Below are positions 36,302-44,300 of a stretch of DNA of 64,000 nt, one piece after another. The position numbers and the translations under genes were made by a program. Origin of the DNA: an uncultured Brevibacillus sp. (GTDB lineage: Bacteria > Bacillota > Bacilli > Brevibacillales > Brevibacillaceae); NCBI GenBank assembly GCA_946402065.1, contig CAMIVR010000001.1, positions 32,708-96,707 of the forward strand. The letters run 5' to 3'. Below the pieces are notes generated by a model. The model was not told the DNA's origin and did no database searches. It was given only the letters and a program-made list of their open reading frames with translations. Position 1 is the stretch's first letter, and every line of letters starts with the position of its first letter.

Positions 36302-36940
36302 TCAAGAGTTTGCATATTTTTCTATAAAGCTCTGCACGTCATTTAGCTCGTAAAAGCGCTCTTCCATCACAGCCCGCGGCCACTCCCACCAGGCGATCTG
36401 CAGCAGCTTCGTACAGACGTCTTCCGGAAAGCGCATTTTGATCGGCTTGGCCGGAACGCCTGCGACGATTTGGTACGGCTCGACGTCCTTGGTGACGACC
36501 GCGCCGGAGGCAATGACCGCCCCGGTTCCAATCGTGACGCCTTTCATCACGATCGCTCCGTGGCCAATCCAGACATCGTGGCCGATCGTCACCCGGTTCG
36601 AACGACGCCAGTCAAAAATCATGTCGTCGTCCGTCTGGGCAAAACCGTAATCGATCCTGCGGTAGGTCATATGGTGCTGGGTGACCCGCTCCATCGGGTG
36701 ATTCACCGGATTGATGCAGACGTGGGAAGCGATGGAGCAGTACTTGCCGATCTCGGCGTAGTTGATCGTAACGTCATCCATCGTGTAGGTGTAATCGTCG
36801 ATGCTGGATTCGATGATTTTGTTGGTCGGGCCAATCCACGTCCAGTCTCCCGCCCGGCTGTCGACGATCTGGGCCGTCGGGTGCAGGAACGGTTCGCCTG
36901 AGCTTTTCCCTGTTTGCTGAACTTGGTGAATATGCTTCAT
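36302..36940 (-). CDS. Hexapeptide-repeat acyltransferase of phosphonate cluster
   Basis: 212 aa, left-handed beta-helix type (DapH/DapD/GlmU-related). Hexapeptide turns run through FLHPTAQIVDSRAGDWTWIG, EIGKYCSIASHVCINPVNHP and IGHDVWIGHGAIVMKGVTIGTGAVIASGAVV. PYQIVAGVPAKPI is typical of xenobiotic acyltransferases. Such a gene is a known companion of C-P lyase clusters and may acetylate aminoalkylphosphonates, the job PhnO does in E. coli (inference). GAGGTGTCTCGCA precedes ATG at 36940. It follows the PHP gene on the same strand. Confidence 0.88.
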   Translation of the reverse strand: MKHIHQVQQTGKSSGEPFLHPTAQIVDSRAGDWTWIGPTNKIIESSIDDYTYTMDDVTINYAEIGKYCSIASHVCINPVNHPMERVTQHHMTYRRIDYGFAQTDDDMIFDWRRSNRVTIGHDVWIGHGAIVMKGVTIGTGAVIASGAVVTKDVEPYQIVAGVPAKPIKMRFPEDVCTKLLQIAWWEWPRAVMEERFYELNDVQSFIEKYANS

Positions 36941-37030
36941 TGCGAGACACCTCTTTTTAAAGGTCATAGGCTACAGCATGTCGTATCGTTACGCGGCTTC
37001 CACCGCATGGACCATCTCATTACGCGATTC

Positions 37031-37900
37031 TTATGGCGGGGACGTGGTCTGAATCGTCTCTTTACGCGCCTGCAGGGCGTGAATCGCTGAGATTCCCGGA
37101 TTTTTCTCGCCCAGCGTGACTGCTTTTTCTCCATAAAAGCCGTGGAAGTCCGTCCCGCCTGTCATGACCAAGTCGTACTCATCGGCTAACCGCTTCGCGC
37201 GTTCCTCATCAGCCGTGTCGTGCAGCGGATGCCATACTTCTATGCCTTCCAGCCCGAATTCCGCCAGCTCCGGTACCGCTTCAAAATTGCCGTACTGTCC
37301 CGGATGGGCGAGAACGGGCACGCCACCGGCCAGGCGGATGGCCTGAATCGCCGCTTTGGCTTCGACGTATTCCAGGGGAATGTAGGCAACCCCCGGCTTC
37401 TCTCCGTTCTGCCCGCGTGAAAACAGCGTTTTGTACAGATCGCCATAGATCGTCGTCGTGTAGCCATGATCGATCAGTGCATGCATGATGTGTTGTTTGT
37501 ATACGCCCGTACCGCCTTTGGCGTAATCCATGACCTGCTCCCACGTAATCGTGTAGCCCGCTTCGATCAACGATTTGACCATCTGGGCAGAAGCCTGATG
37601 CCGCCGTTCAATCAGCGGCGCACAGATGCGCTCGATGGCTGCGTGCCCCGGTTCGATGTAGTAGCCGAGCACATGCACCCGTCGTTTGCGCAAAAAATCG
37701 TAGGCGGATATTTCAATCCCCGGGATAATCTCGACTCCTTGCGTTCTTCCCTTGTCGATCATCTCCGTCAAGCCAAGCGTCGTATCGTGATTGGTAATGG
37801 CCAGATGCGTGACGTCTGCCTCCACCGCCAGCTCCAGCACCGCTTCAAAGCTGAGGGAACAGTCGGAAATATTTGTATGGCAATGCAAATCGACTTTCAC
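37031..37900 (-). CDS. PHP-domain phosphodiesterase, likely cyclic phosphate dihydrolase
   Basis: 289 aa. PHP metal motifs are DLHCHTNISDCSL at 4-16, TNHDT at 36-40, the glutamate in PGIEISAYDF, and late GGTDFHG with HPGQYGNF before it. Related PHP enzymes in C-P lyase clusters without PhnP (Eggerthella lenta Elen0235 type) hydrolyse both ester bonds of 5-phosphoribosyl 1,2-cyclic phosphate, giving ribose 5-phosphate and phosphate. No phnP is present here, so this protein most likely completes the pathway. The promoter upstream carries the same palindrome as phnG. Confidence 0.88.
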   Translation of the reverse strand: MKVDLHCHTNISDCSLSFEAVLELAVEADVTHLAITNHDTTLGLTEMIDKGRTQGVEIIPGIEISAYDFLRKRRVHVLGYYIEPGHAAIERICAPLIERRHQASAQMVKSLIEAGYTITWEQVMDYAKGGTGVYKQHIMHALIDHGYTTTIYGDLYKTLFSRGQNGEKPGVAYIPLEYVEAKAAIQAIRLAGGVPVLAHPGQYGNFEAVPELAEFGLEGIEVWHPLHDTADEERAKRLADEYDLVMTGGTDFHGFYGEKAVTLGEKNPGISAIHALQARKETIQTTSPP

Positions 37901-38266
37901 GGGCAGGCCTCCTTGTTTTCCTTGTTCTCAAGTCGACGTATCGCCAGCAGTCATGTCGTTTTTCTCTGACAGCAGGCGGTCTCGTTTCAGTTATCCCTGA
38001 AAAAACGCCGGTATAAAAATGAACAACTACTGTTAATCTAACTTGGCACCAAGTAGCACGGGTTAAGCAAACTTGAATACACTGTAAAAAACGTGTAAAG
38101 GGCGCATGTCATTGACTGTATTTCCTGTACGGTAACGTGTCCGCAGACGTGAAAGCACCAAAAAAAGCCCGGCTTTTTCACAGGTTACCGGAAACGGTGA
38201 AGTGCATAATCGCCAAACGCCCTGCGAATACTACTTCTGTCAAAATTTCCATCAGGAGGTATTTTC
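37901..38266. promoter_or_regulatory. Divergent intergenic region, PHP gene and hsp20
   Basis: 365 bases without a gene. On the side of the PHP gene it holds the PhoP-like pair, the palindrome and TAGATT described at 38035-38099. On the hsp20 side there is a GC-centred hairpin, AAAAAGCC-C-GGCTTTTT (about 38161-38177), and AGGAGG just before the hsp20 ATG. I see no CIRCE element. Confidence 0.5.
38035..38099 (-). promoter_or_regulatory. PHP-gene promoter: PhoP-like pair and phn palindrome
   Basis: Reading toward the PHP gene: TTTACA at 38099 and TTTACA at 38088, exactly 11 apart, then ACTTGGTGCCAAGT (38054-38041), an almost perfect palindrome, then TAGATT (38040-38035). The palindrome matches 12 of 14 bases of the one in the phnG promoter, and TAGATT follows at the same distance. 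Confidence 0.55.
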
Positions 38267-38707
38267 ATGGCTCTCGTTCCTTATGAACCCTTTCGCTTTC
38301 TGGAAAGTATGCGCAAAGACCTTGATCACTTTTTTGAGACAGGTTTGCCGTCGTTCGGCAACATGGATCACAGATTTGGCATGCCGCGCATCGACATACA
38401 AGAAACCGACAGCGAAATCGTCGCCACCTGCGATATCCCCGGCTTGGAAAAGAAGGAAGACGTCCATATCAATCTGGACAACAACGTGTTGACGATCAGC
38501 GGCAGCATCAATCGGAAAAACGAAGTCAAAAGCGAGCAGATGCACCGCCAGGAACGCGTCTTTGGCCGGTTCCAGCGATCTGTCGCCCTGCCCGCCCGCG
38601 TTTCCGAGGAAGGGGTCAAGGCGTCCTACAAGAATGGCGTGCTGGAAATTCACCTGCCAAAATTGCAAGCGCCTGCAAAGAATAGCATCGATGTCGATTT
38701 TCACTGA
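38267..38707 (+). CDS. Small heat shock protein (Hsp20/alpha-crystallin)
   Basis: 146 aa. The alpha-crystallin domain covers about 38-135: MPRIDIQETDSEIVATCDIP, then GLEKKEDVHINLDNNVLTISG and the conserved ALPARVSEEGVKASYKNGVLEIHLPK. It acts as an ATP-independent holdase chaperone in the cytoplasm. AGGAGGTATTTTC precedes ATG. It is a single-gene unit with a strong bidirectional terminator behind it and is divergent from the PHP gene. Confidence 0.95.
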   Translation: MALVPYEPFRFLESMRKDLDHFFETGLPSFGNMDHRFGMPRIDIQETDSEIVATCDIPGLEKKEDVHINLDNNVLTISGSINRKNEVKSEQMHRQERVFGRFQRSVALPARVSEEGVKASYKNGVLEIHLPKLQAPAKNSIDVDFH

Positions 38708-38787
38708 TTATCACTGGTCGCGTGCCTGGACATGAAAAATTGAGCGAGGACGTACTGTACCGATAAAGGCGCTCCCTTTGCCACTGC

Positions 38788-38828
38788 AAAAACCCTCAGT
38801 TTCCCGGTTGGAGAAACTGAGGGTTTTT
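38788..38828. terminator. Strong bidirectional terminator
   Basis: AAAAACCCTCAGTTTC (38788-38803) pairs perfectly over 16 bases with GAAACTGAGGGTTTTT (38813-38828), loop of 9. Both strands end in a T-run, so it serves hsp20 and the small minus-strand ORF at 38833. Confidence 0.92.
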
Positions 38829-38832
38829 GTTT

Positions 38833-39030
38833 TTACGCGATGTGCCCGTGTGCTGACGGGTCGCTTGGTGTTGATGTGACTTGTGCCCTTACGGTGCTGC
38901 ACGGCACGGTGACGGTGTATCCGCTTGTGACGGTCGGGTCAAAGCCGCAGACCGGAATGCCGTTAATGGAAATACTGCTTAGGCTCATCGCTGCACAATC
39001 TGCGCCAAACGCAGGAAAATTGGGATACAT
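38833..39030 (-). CDS. Small protein resembling a cadherin-like beta-sandwich
   Basis: 65 aa, or 51 aa if it starts at the ATG at 38988. The core (LSSISINGIPVCGFDPTVTS, then GYTVTVPCSTVRAQVTSTPSD) matches the usual pattern of cadherin-like beta-sandwich repeats found in surface proteins: L-x-x-L-x-I-x-x-x-x-L-x-x-F-x-P-x-V-T-x-Y-x-V-T-V-P. There is no signal peptide and no good ribosome site, and the frame is closed by TAA just upstream. So it is either a small stand-alone domain or the left-over of a larger gene. It ends at the bidirectional terminator, which favours expression. Confidence 0.4.
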   Translation of the reverse strand: MYPNFPAFGADCAAMSLSSISINGIPVCGFDPTVTSGYTVTVPCSTVRAQVTSTPSDPSAHGHIA

Positions 39031-39103
39031 TGACTCGATTTGCGATCTTGTGATTTGTCCGAAAAAAATTTATGATGAAGGAATGCCATCCCGCTAAGGG
39101 GGC

Positions 39104-39143
39104 ATCGCGGTTCGAAAACTCCCGCGTTATCAAAACTAGGAGG
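39104..39143 (+). ncRNA. preQ1-I riboswitch
   Basis: P1 is CGCGG (39106-39110) with CCGCG (39122-39126). The loop starts TTC, and the A-rich tail TTATCAAAACTAGGAGG (39127-39143) has the class-I form, in which CTA pairs back to the loop. The tail contains the GGAGG ribosome site of the gene at 39151, so ligand binding should hide that site and shut translation off. This is the smallest common riboswitch class and it controls queuosine genes. Confidence 0.85.
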
Positions 39144-39150
39144 GTACGGT

Positions 39151-39849
39151 ATGTTCAATTTTTGGTTCGGCATTTTGTTTGTCCTGGTCAATTTTCTCTT
39201 TTTCCTCGCCTGCTACCGCTGGTTCGGCAAGACGGGCCTGTACGCCTGGGTCGGGGTCGCCACGGTACTTGCGAACATTCAGGTCGTCAAAACGATCGAG
39301 CTGTTCGGGCTGGTCATGACCTTGGGCAATACGATGTACGGAACGATTTACTTGACGAGCGACCTGCTCAATGAGAAGTACGGCGAAAAAGAAGCCAAAA
39401 AAGCCGTCTGGTTCGGTTTTTTCACGTTGATCATGACGACGGTGATCATGCAGATGGTGCTCGTCTTCCAGCCGCAAGCAGACGATATCGCGCAAGAGCC
39501 GATGAAGCAGCTTTTCGGCTTGATGCCCCGCCTGGCGCTGGCCAGCCTGACCGCCTATGTGGTCAGCCAGTTTACCGATGTCAAGATTTACTCGTTTCTC
39601 AAACGCATCTTTCCCCGTCCGAACCAGCTCTGGATTCGCAACAACGGCAGCACGATCGTCAGTCAGCTATTGGACACGCTGATTTTTTGCACGATCGCTT
39701 TTGCGAACGTCTACAGCTGGAACATCTGGTTCGACATCTTCATTACGACGTACCTGATCAAATTTGTCATCTCGGTGGCGACGACGCCGGTTCTGTACAT
39801 CGCCAGGGGGTTTGTTCATAAAGAAAACGCAAGGATACATTCAGAGTGA
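39151..39849 (+). CDS. Queuosine precursor transporter (VUT/YhhQ family)
   Basis: 232 aa, about six membrane segments. TLGNTMYGTIYLTSDLLNEKYGEKEAKKAVW and LDTLIFCTIAFANVYSW are VUT-family hallmarks. These proteins import queuosine precursors such as preQ0/preQ1 or queuine for tRNA modification. The preQ1-I riboswitch just upstream gives independent support for this function. ATG at 39151 uses the GGAGG of the riboswitch tail. It is a single-gene unit closed by a terminator. Confidence 0.93.
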   Translation: MFNFWFGILFVLVNFLFFLACYRWFGKTGLYAWVGVATVLANIQVVKTIELFGLVMTLGNTMYGTIYLTSDLLNEKYGEKEAKKAVWFGFFTLIMTTVIMQMVLVFQPQADDIAQEPMKQLFGLMPRLALASLTAYVVSQFTDVKIYSFLKRIFPRPNQLWIRNNGSTIVSQLLDTLIFCTIAFANVYSWNIWFDIFITTYLIKFVISVATTPVLYIARGFVHKENARIHSE

Positions 39850-39860
39850 CAGGCATAGAA

Positions 39861-39893
39861 AAGAGAGGCGATCGACTGATTGCCTCTCTTTTT
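39861..39893 (+). terminator. Terminator after queuosine transporter gene
   Basis: AAGAGAGGCGAT (39861-39872) pairs with ATTGCCTCTCTT (39879-39890) with one wobble and runs into TTTTT. Confidence 0.9.
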
Positions 39894-39977
39894 CTGACTG
39901 CTTGCTTTTTTCACATGCCAGGCCGTGTGAATCGCTTAACGGCTAGCTCCACCGCTTAAGCGTACCGACCGTGAATC

Positions 39978-41090
39978 CTAGCGTACGAATTCTTTCTTAT
40001 CCAGCGTATACTTATCCAGCAGCGCCGGTACAGGCTCGTAGCCGATCCCCGCTCCGGTCGGCACCGTGATCGTTCCGTCCGCTGAAACGACGACCTCCGG
40101 ATTGATGATGTCTTCCGTCCAATAGCGCGAAGAGGCGGACGTATCGCCAGGGATTTTGAAGTTCGGCAATGAGGTGATCGCGATGTTGTGAGCGCGGCCG
40201 ATCCCTGACTCCAGCATTCCTCCGCACCAGACGGGAATTCCGTGCGACTGGCAGAGGTTGTGGATTTTAATCGACTCGGTAATGCCGCCGACCCGACCGA
40301 TTTTAATGTTGATCGTACGCGTGCTGCCCATCTCGATCGCTTTGCGCGCATCTTCGTAGGAATGGATGCTCTCGTCCAGACAGATCGGCGTTTTCAGCTC
40401 AGCTTGCAGCTTGGCATGATCGTGAATGTCGTCATGCGCCAGCGGCTGCTCGATCATCAGCAGGTCCAGCTCATCCATTTGCCTGAAGATGTCGATGTCA
40501 TCGAGCGTATAGGCGGAGTTGGCATCCGCCATCATCGGAACATTGCCAAAGCGTTGGCGCAGACCGCGCATTACGTCGATATCCTTGCCCGGTTTGATTT
40601 TGATTTTCATCCGGCGATAGCCTTGCGCGATGAAGTTCTCGACGAGGCGATAGAGGTCATCCAGATTTTCCTGAATTCCGATGCTGACCCCCACCTCGAT
40701 TTTCTCCTTGGTGCCGCCAATCGCCTGCGCCAATGAGATGCCTTGCTGCTTCGCATACAAATCCCAGTACGCGCCTTCCAGGGCAGACTTGGCCATGTTG
40801 TTGCGGCGGATTGGCTTGAACAGCTTGCTGATCTCGTCCGGATGGGCGAATTCGCCATGCTCGAACAGCATCGGGATGAGAAAATCCTCACTGATGTGCA
40901 GGCAGGTTTTGATCGTCTCCTCGTTATACAGGGGATCCCAATCCGCTACGCACTCGCCGTAGCCGATGTGATCGCCACAGTGCAGCTCGGTGATGTAAAA
41001 CTCCTTGACGGTCGTCGTGCCAAAGCTCGTTTGGAACGGCGCCTTCAGATTCATCTGCATTTTGCGCAAAACAATTTTGTCTGCTTTCAT
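39978..41090 (-). CDS. o-Succinylbenzoate synthase / N-acylamino acid racemase family
   Basis: 370 aa, enolase superfamily, MenC/NAAAR branch. Catalytic Lys164 in KIKIKPG, metal ligands Asp189 (ADANSAYT), Glu214 (IEQPLAHDD) and Asp239 (LDESI), and Lys263 (INIKIGRVGG) are all present. No other menaquinone gene is near, so racemisation of N-acyl amino acids, or a related step in amino acid use, is more likely than menaquinone synthesis. ATG at 41090 is chosen by family alignment; the ribosome site is weak. It lies 63 bases after an RpiR regulator gene on the same strand, so the two form an operon. Confidence 0.88.
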   Translation of the reverse strand: MKADKIVLRKMQMNLKAPFQTSFGTTTVKEFYITELHCGDHIGYGECVADWDPLYNEETIKTCLHISEDFLIPMLFEHGEFAHPDEISKLFKPIRRNNMAKSALEGAYWDLYAKQQGISLAQAIGGTKEKIEVGVSIGIQENLDDLYRLVENFIAQGYRRMKIKIKPGKDIDVMRGLRQRFGNVPMMADANSAYTLDDIDIFRQMDELDLLMIEQPLAHDDIHDHAKLQAELKTPICLDESIHSYEDARKAIEMGSTRTINIKIGRVGGITESIKIHNLCQSHGIPVWCGGMLESGIGRAHNIAITSLPNFKIPGDTSASSRYWTEDIINPEVVVSADGTITVPTGAGIGYEPVPALLDKYTLDKKEFVR

Positions 41091-41153
41091 TTTCGTTCGC
41101 CACTCTTTCCTGATCATTTTTTTTCTGAGAAATTTGCAAAATTCCGACCTGCG

Positions 41154-42017
41154 TTACTCTACAAACACTTCGTCGTTCGCGTATAGCTGCTCCAGGCGCT
41201 GCGAACGCCGCTGCACGCGTACCTGATCCTTCATGACGATGCCCATCAGGATGAGATTGAGCAGGCTCATCCCCCCGGCAAACGAGTTGGAGCCCGACAC
41301 GTTGTTCTCCTCTGTGGTGAAACAGAGGTCGGCCAGCCTGCCTACAGGTGACAGCGGGCGGTCTGTCGCTGCAATGATTTTCGCCCCTTGCTGCTTGACA
41401 CTCTCCGCGATCCGCAGCGCTTCCTTGCTGTACCGCGGATAGGAAATGACAAAAGCGACGGACTCTTCAGTCAAATTGACGATTTTTTCGTGGATGTCGC
41501 CATTAAAGCTGCTCAGCTGAATGTTGTCCCGGTACTGGCTGAGAATCGTCGACAACCAGTGGGCGGGCCCGTAAGAGCCGCGATAGCCGACGACCAACAC
41601 CTGATCGGCCTCAATCAGCCAGTTGACGGCTGTCCAGATGTCATTCTCGCTCTGATTCAGCTTGGCTTGCAATTGGCGCAAGATGGAAATATCCCGCTCG
41701 ATCGCCTTGACGAACAAGCTGCCCGCTTCCTCTTCTTCCGCACTGCTCTCGCGATGGAGCTGATTCGCTCCGCTGGCGGACAGCACTTGCTTCTGAATGC
41801 TCGCCTGCATTTCCGAAAATCCGCTGAACCCGAGCGCATAGGACAAGCGAATGACGGTCGTCTCGCTGACATCCGCCTCCTTTCCAATCTGTACGGCGGT
41901 GAGGAAAACGGCGTTCTCCATGCGCTCCAGGAGAAATTGCGCTACCTTCTTCTGACCTGGTGACAGGTCTTCATACTTTGCTTTGATCAACTGTTCAAAG
42001 GTCAAGTCATCGCCCAC
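41154..42017 (-). CDS. MurR/RpiR-family transcriptional regulator
   Basis: 287 aa. The N-terminal RpiR helix-turn-helix (about 1-77) contains LSPGQKKVAQFLLERMENAV and QIGKEADVSETTVIRLSYALGFSGFSEM. A SIS sugar-phosphate domain lies at about 120-260 (VLVVGYRGSYGPAHWLSTIL, FVISYPRYSKEALRIAE, IIAATDRPLSPVGRLAD). The start is GTG at 42017 or TTG at 42005; AAGGTGG lies 8 bases before the TTG. It probably controls the racemase gene behind it, in answer to a phosphosugar or amino sugar. Confidence 0.92.
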   Translation of the reverse strand: MGDDLTFEQLIKAKYEDLSPGQKKVAQFLLERMENAVFLTAVQIGKEADVSETTVIRLSYALGFSGFSEMQASIQKQVLSASGANQLHRESSAEEEEAGSLFVKAIERDISILRQLQAKLNQSENDIWTAVNWLIEADQVLVVGYRGSYGPAHWLSTILSQYRDNIQLSSFNGDIHEKIVNLTEESVAFVISYPRYSKEALRIAESVKQQGAKIIAATDRPLSPVGRLADLCFTTEENNVSGSNSFAGGMSLLNLILMGIVMKDQVRVQRRSQRLEQLYANDEVFVE

Positions 42018-42360
42018 CTTCTCTGAAACGAAGCTTATTCTTCATAATGATTAAATTTTGCAGGAATTACTTCATATCCAAATCATAGCACAGTATTGAA
42101 AAAAGAAAAGTACTTTTCCCAAAAAAAGAAGCGCCATTGTCATCTTGAACACGGCGCTGGATCAATATTTTCCCCGCTTTTGCGAGTGCAGCTATCAGTA
42201 ATTGGAAAAACTGTGAAGGAAGTGCGGCATTTATGTGAACAAATAGCGATAAGTGCTGGAAATAGCCCGGAAGAGCTATTAGCCCGGATGCGAACTTTCC
42301 TATAATGAGCAGAGAGACACCTGAACTGCGTCAAAAACATGAGAAAGAGGGTTCAGCCTG
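42018..42360. other. Intergenic region with an orphan terminator
   Basis: 343 bases between divergent rpiR and ctaG. It holds a minus-strand terminator-like hairpin at 42121-42158. A plus-strand frame at 42096-42305 could give about 69 residues, but it has no ribosome site and its first third lies over the hairpin, so I do not call it. TAGCCCGGA occurs twice near 42270-42292. Confidence 0.4.
42121..42158 (-). terminator. Terminator-like hairpin upstream of rpiR
   Basis: On the minus strand AGCGCC (42158-42153) pairs with GGCGCT (42135-42130), then TTCTTTTTTT. No minus-strand gene upstream is recognised, so it may be a leader attenuator for rpiR or the end of a small RNA. Confidence 0.55.
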
Positions 42361-43239
42361 ATGACGTTGAACTACATGCTGTTTGCTTACGGTTTTCAAG
42401 TCGTTTGGAGTCCGGAGTTGATCGTCTTTACCATTTTGCTGGCTGTTTTGTATTTGTTGGCCGTTGGCCGCTTTCGCATTCACTTTGCCGACGCTGCCCC
42501 TGTCCCGCCGGGAAAGAAGCTGCTGTTTTTAACCGGACTCGTCCTGCTTTATTTTGGTCTGGGCAGCCCGCTTAACGTCGTTGGCCATTACATGTTTAGC
42601 GTTCACATGGTCCAGCAGTGCGTTCTCTACCTGATCATGCCTCCGCTGCTCCTGCTGGGCACGCCGGATTGGCTGCTCCGGCCTGTCTTTCGCAAAAAAC
42701 CGGTGCAACGGCTCATGCGCGTGTTCACCAATCCGTTTTTAGGACTTTTGCTGTTTAATTCCCTGTTTTCCTTGTACCATCTGCCCGCCATCCTCGATGA
42801 AGTGATGCAGAGTGCGGCATTGGTGAATTTGTCCCACCTTGTGCTGTTGGGTGCAGCCTTTGTCATGTGGCTTCCTGTCGTCTGTCCGCTGCCGGAGCTG
42901 GACAAGCTGACGGAGCTGCGCAAGCTCGGCTACATGTTCGCCAACGGCGTTTTGCTTACCCCGGCCTGTGCGCTGATTATCTTTGCCGGAGCGCCCGTCT
43001 ATGCCACCTATCTCGATGGACCGACACTGCTCTGTACGCCCTTTTTCTCAACCACGGCCGATATTCCCAAGCTGATTACGGGCTTGTCCACGCTGGAGGA
43101 TCAGCAGCTTGGCGGCGTGTTGATGAAGCTGCTGCAAGAGTTTACCTATGGAACCGTGCTCGTCTACAACCTGCGAAAATGGTTTAACCGGGAAAAAGAC
43201 GCTGACGGCTTCGATCCGTCCGATCTCGAACGCGCATGA
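42361..43239 (+). CDS. ctaG: Cytochrome c oxidase assembly protein CtaG
   Basis: 292 aa, about seven membrane segments, caa3-type CtaG. Typical features are LYFGLGSPLNVVGHYMFSVHMVQQCVLYLIMPPLLLLGTP at about 64-103, SLYHLPAILD and LGGVLMKLLQEFTYG. In Bacillus, CtaG is needed for assembly of active caa3 oxidase and probably helps copper insertion. AGAAAGAGGG lies ahead of ATG. It is followed by the SCO gene after 92 bases, so copper-site assembly functions are grouped. Confidence 0.95.
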   Translation: MTLNYMLFAYGFQVVWSPELIVFTILLAVLYLLAVGRFRIHFADAAPVPPGKKLLFLTGLVLLYFGLGSPLNVVGHYMFSVHMVQQCVLYLIMPPLLLLGTPDWLLRPVFRKKPVQRLMRVFTNPFLGLLLFNSLFSLYHLPAILDEVMQSAALVNLSHLVLLGAAFVMWLPVVCPLPELDKLTELRKLGYMFANGVLLTPACALIIFAGAPVYATYLDGPTLLCTPFFSTTADIPKLITGLSTLEDQQLGGVLMKLLQEFTYGTVLVYNLRKWFNREKDADGFDPSDLERA

Positions 43240-43331
43240 TTCACGGACCCGATACAACCACAGATCGTTGACCATGACGGAACCGGCGATGCTGTAAAAA
43301 TGATTTGCGCTTGTGGAAAGGGGGCCCCATC

Positions 43332-44300
43332 GTGGCAACCAATCAACCGATACGAAAAATGACCCGCAAAACGACCGACCTGCTGATCGTCGTTCTGCTA
43401 TGTCTCGTCGCGCTCACTCTGATCGCCTGGTTTTGGTGGAGCAAAGCCGGGTTGGCCACGTCAAGCCGGATACCTGACGTTGCCATGCAGACGTTAGACG
43501 GGAAGCCGTTCGTCTTTAGCCAGACGAAGGGAAAAGTGAAGCTGGTCGAATTCATCTATACCCGCTGTCCGGACATTTGTCCGACGACGACGGTGAAAAT
43601 GGTCGAGCTGCAAAACATCCTCAAACAGAAGGGCATGTTCGGCAATCCAGTCGAGTTCGTCACCATTACGATTGACCCGCAGCACGATACGCCGGAGCTG
43701 CTGCGTGCCTATGCGGACAACCTGAAGGCAGACACGAAAGGATGGACGTTTGTGCGCGGAACGGAAGCGGAGACGAAGAAGTTGACCGAAGCGTTCAAGT
43801 TCTACTCCGAGCCGCTGGACAGCGGACTGCTCTCCCACTCCTCGACAACCTATCTGCTGGATCAGCAAAATCAGGTGCAAAAAACATTCGGCATGGGTAT
43901 CGGGCTCGACGCCAACGAAGTGTTGACGAGCCTGGAGGAGCTGGTCGTGAAAGGAGCGCAAAAGGCTGCGGCTGACGTGCAGACGTTTGATGCCTCCACT
44001 CCGCTGGCCGTCACGCTGCAGGTGACCCCCTCGACGCCGACTGCCGGGGAACCGGTATCGTTTGCAGTTGATGTCAGGCAAGGTACGGAAATGGTCGATG
44101 ACGCCGACGAGGTGAAATTGGAGGTCTGGAAGCAAGGCTCAGACGATCACCTGTTTCTTGAACCGACTCTCATGAGTCCGGGGCTGTACAGGCTGGACAA
44201 GGCATTTGCCGAACCGGGCACGTACTATGTGATGTACCACGTCACGGCCAGAGAGTTCCACAGTATGGACAAGCAGATGTTTACGGTTGCTGCTAAATAG
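43332..44300 (+). CDS. SCO1/SenC copper chaperone fused to a YtkA-like domain
   Basis: 322 aa. An N-terminal membrane anchor (about 16-36) precedes a thioredoxin-like SCO domain with copper ligands Cys79, Cys83 (CPDIC) and His169 (LLSHSSTTYLLD). From about 215 to the end there is a second beta-rich domain (LAVTLQVTPSTPTAGEPVSF to GTYYVMYHVTAREFHSMDKQ) of the YtkA/FixH type, which includes likely metal-binding His and Met residues. The start is GTG at 43332, behind AAAGGGGG. It should deliver copper to the CuA centre outside the membrane; the second domain may hand over or store copper. It follows ctaG. Confidence 0.9.
   Translation: MATNQPIRKMTRKTTDLLIVVLLCLVALTLIAWFWWSKAGLATSSRIPDVAMQTLDGKPFVFSQTKGKVKLVEFIYTRCPDICPTTTVKMVELQNILKQKGMFGNPVEFVTITIDPQHDTPELLRAYADNLKADTKGWTFVRGTEAETKKLTEAFKFYSEPLDSGLLSHSSTTYLLDQQNQVQKTFGMGIGLDANEVLTSLEELVVKGAQKAAADVQTFDASTPLAVTLQVTPSTPTAGEPVSFAVDVRQGTEMVDDADEVKLEVWKQGSDDHLFLEPTLMSPGLYRLDKAFAEPGTYYVMYHVTAREFHSMDKQMFTVAAK

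Noticed and set aside
42096..42305. 69-aa plus-strand ORF before ctaG
   Set aside because: The second half looks protein-like, but there is no ribosome site and a minus-strand terminator covers its start.
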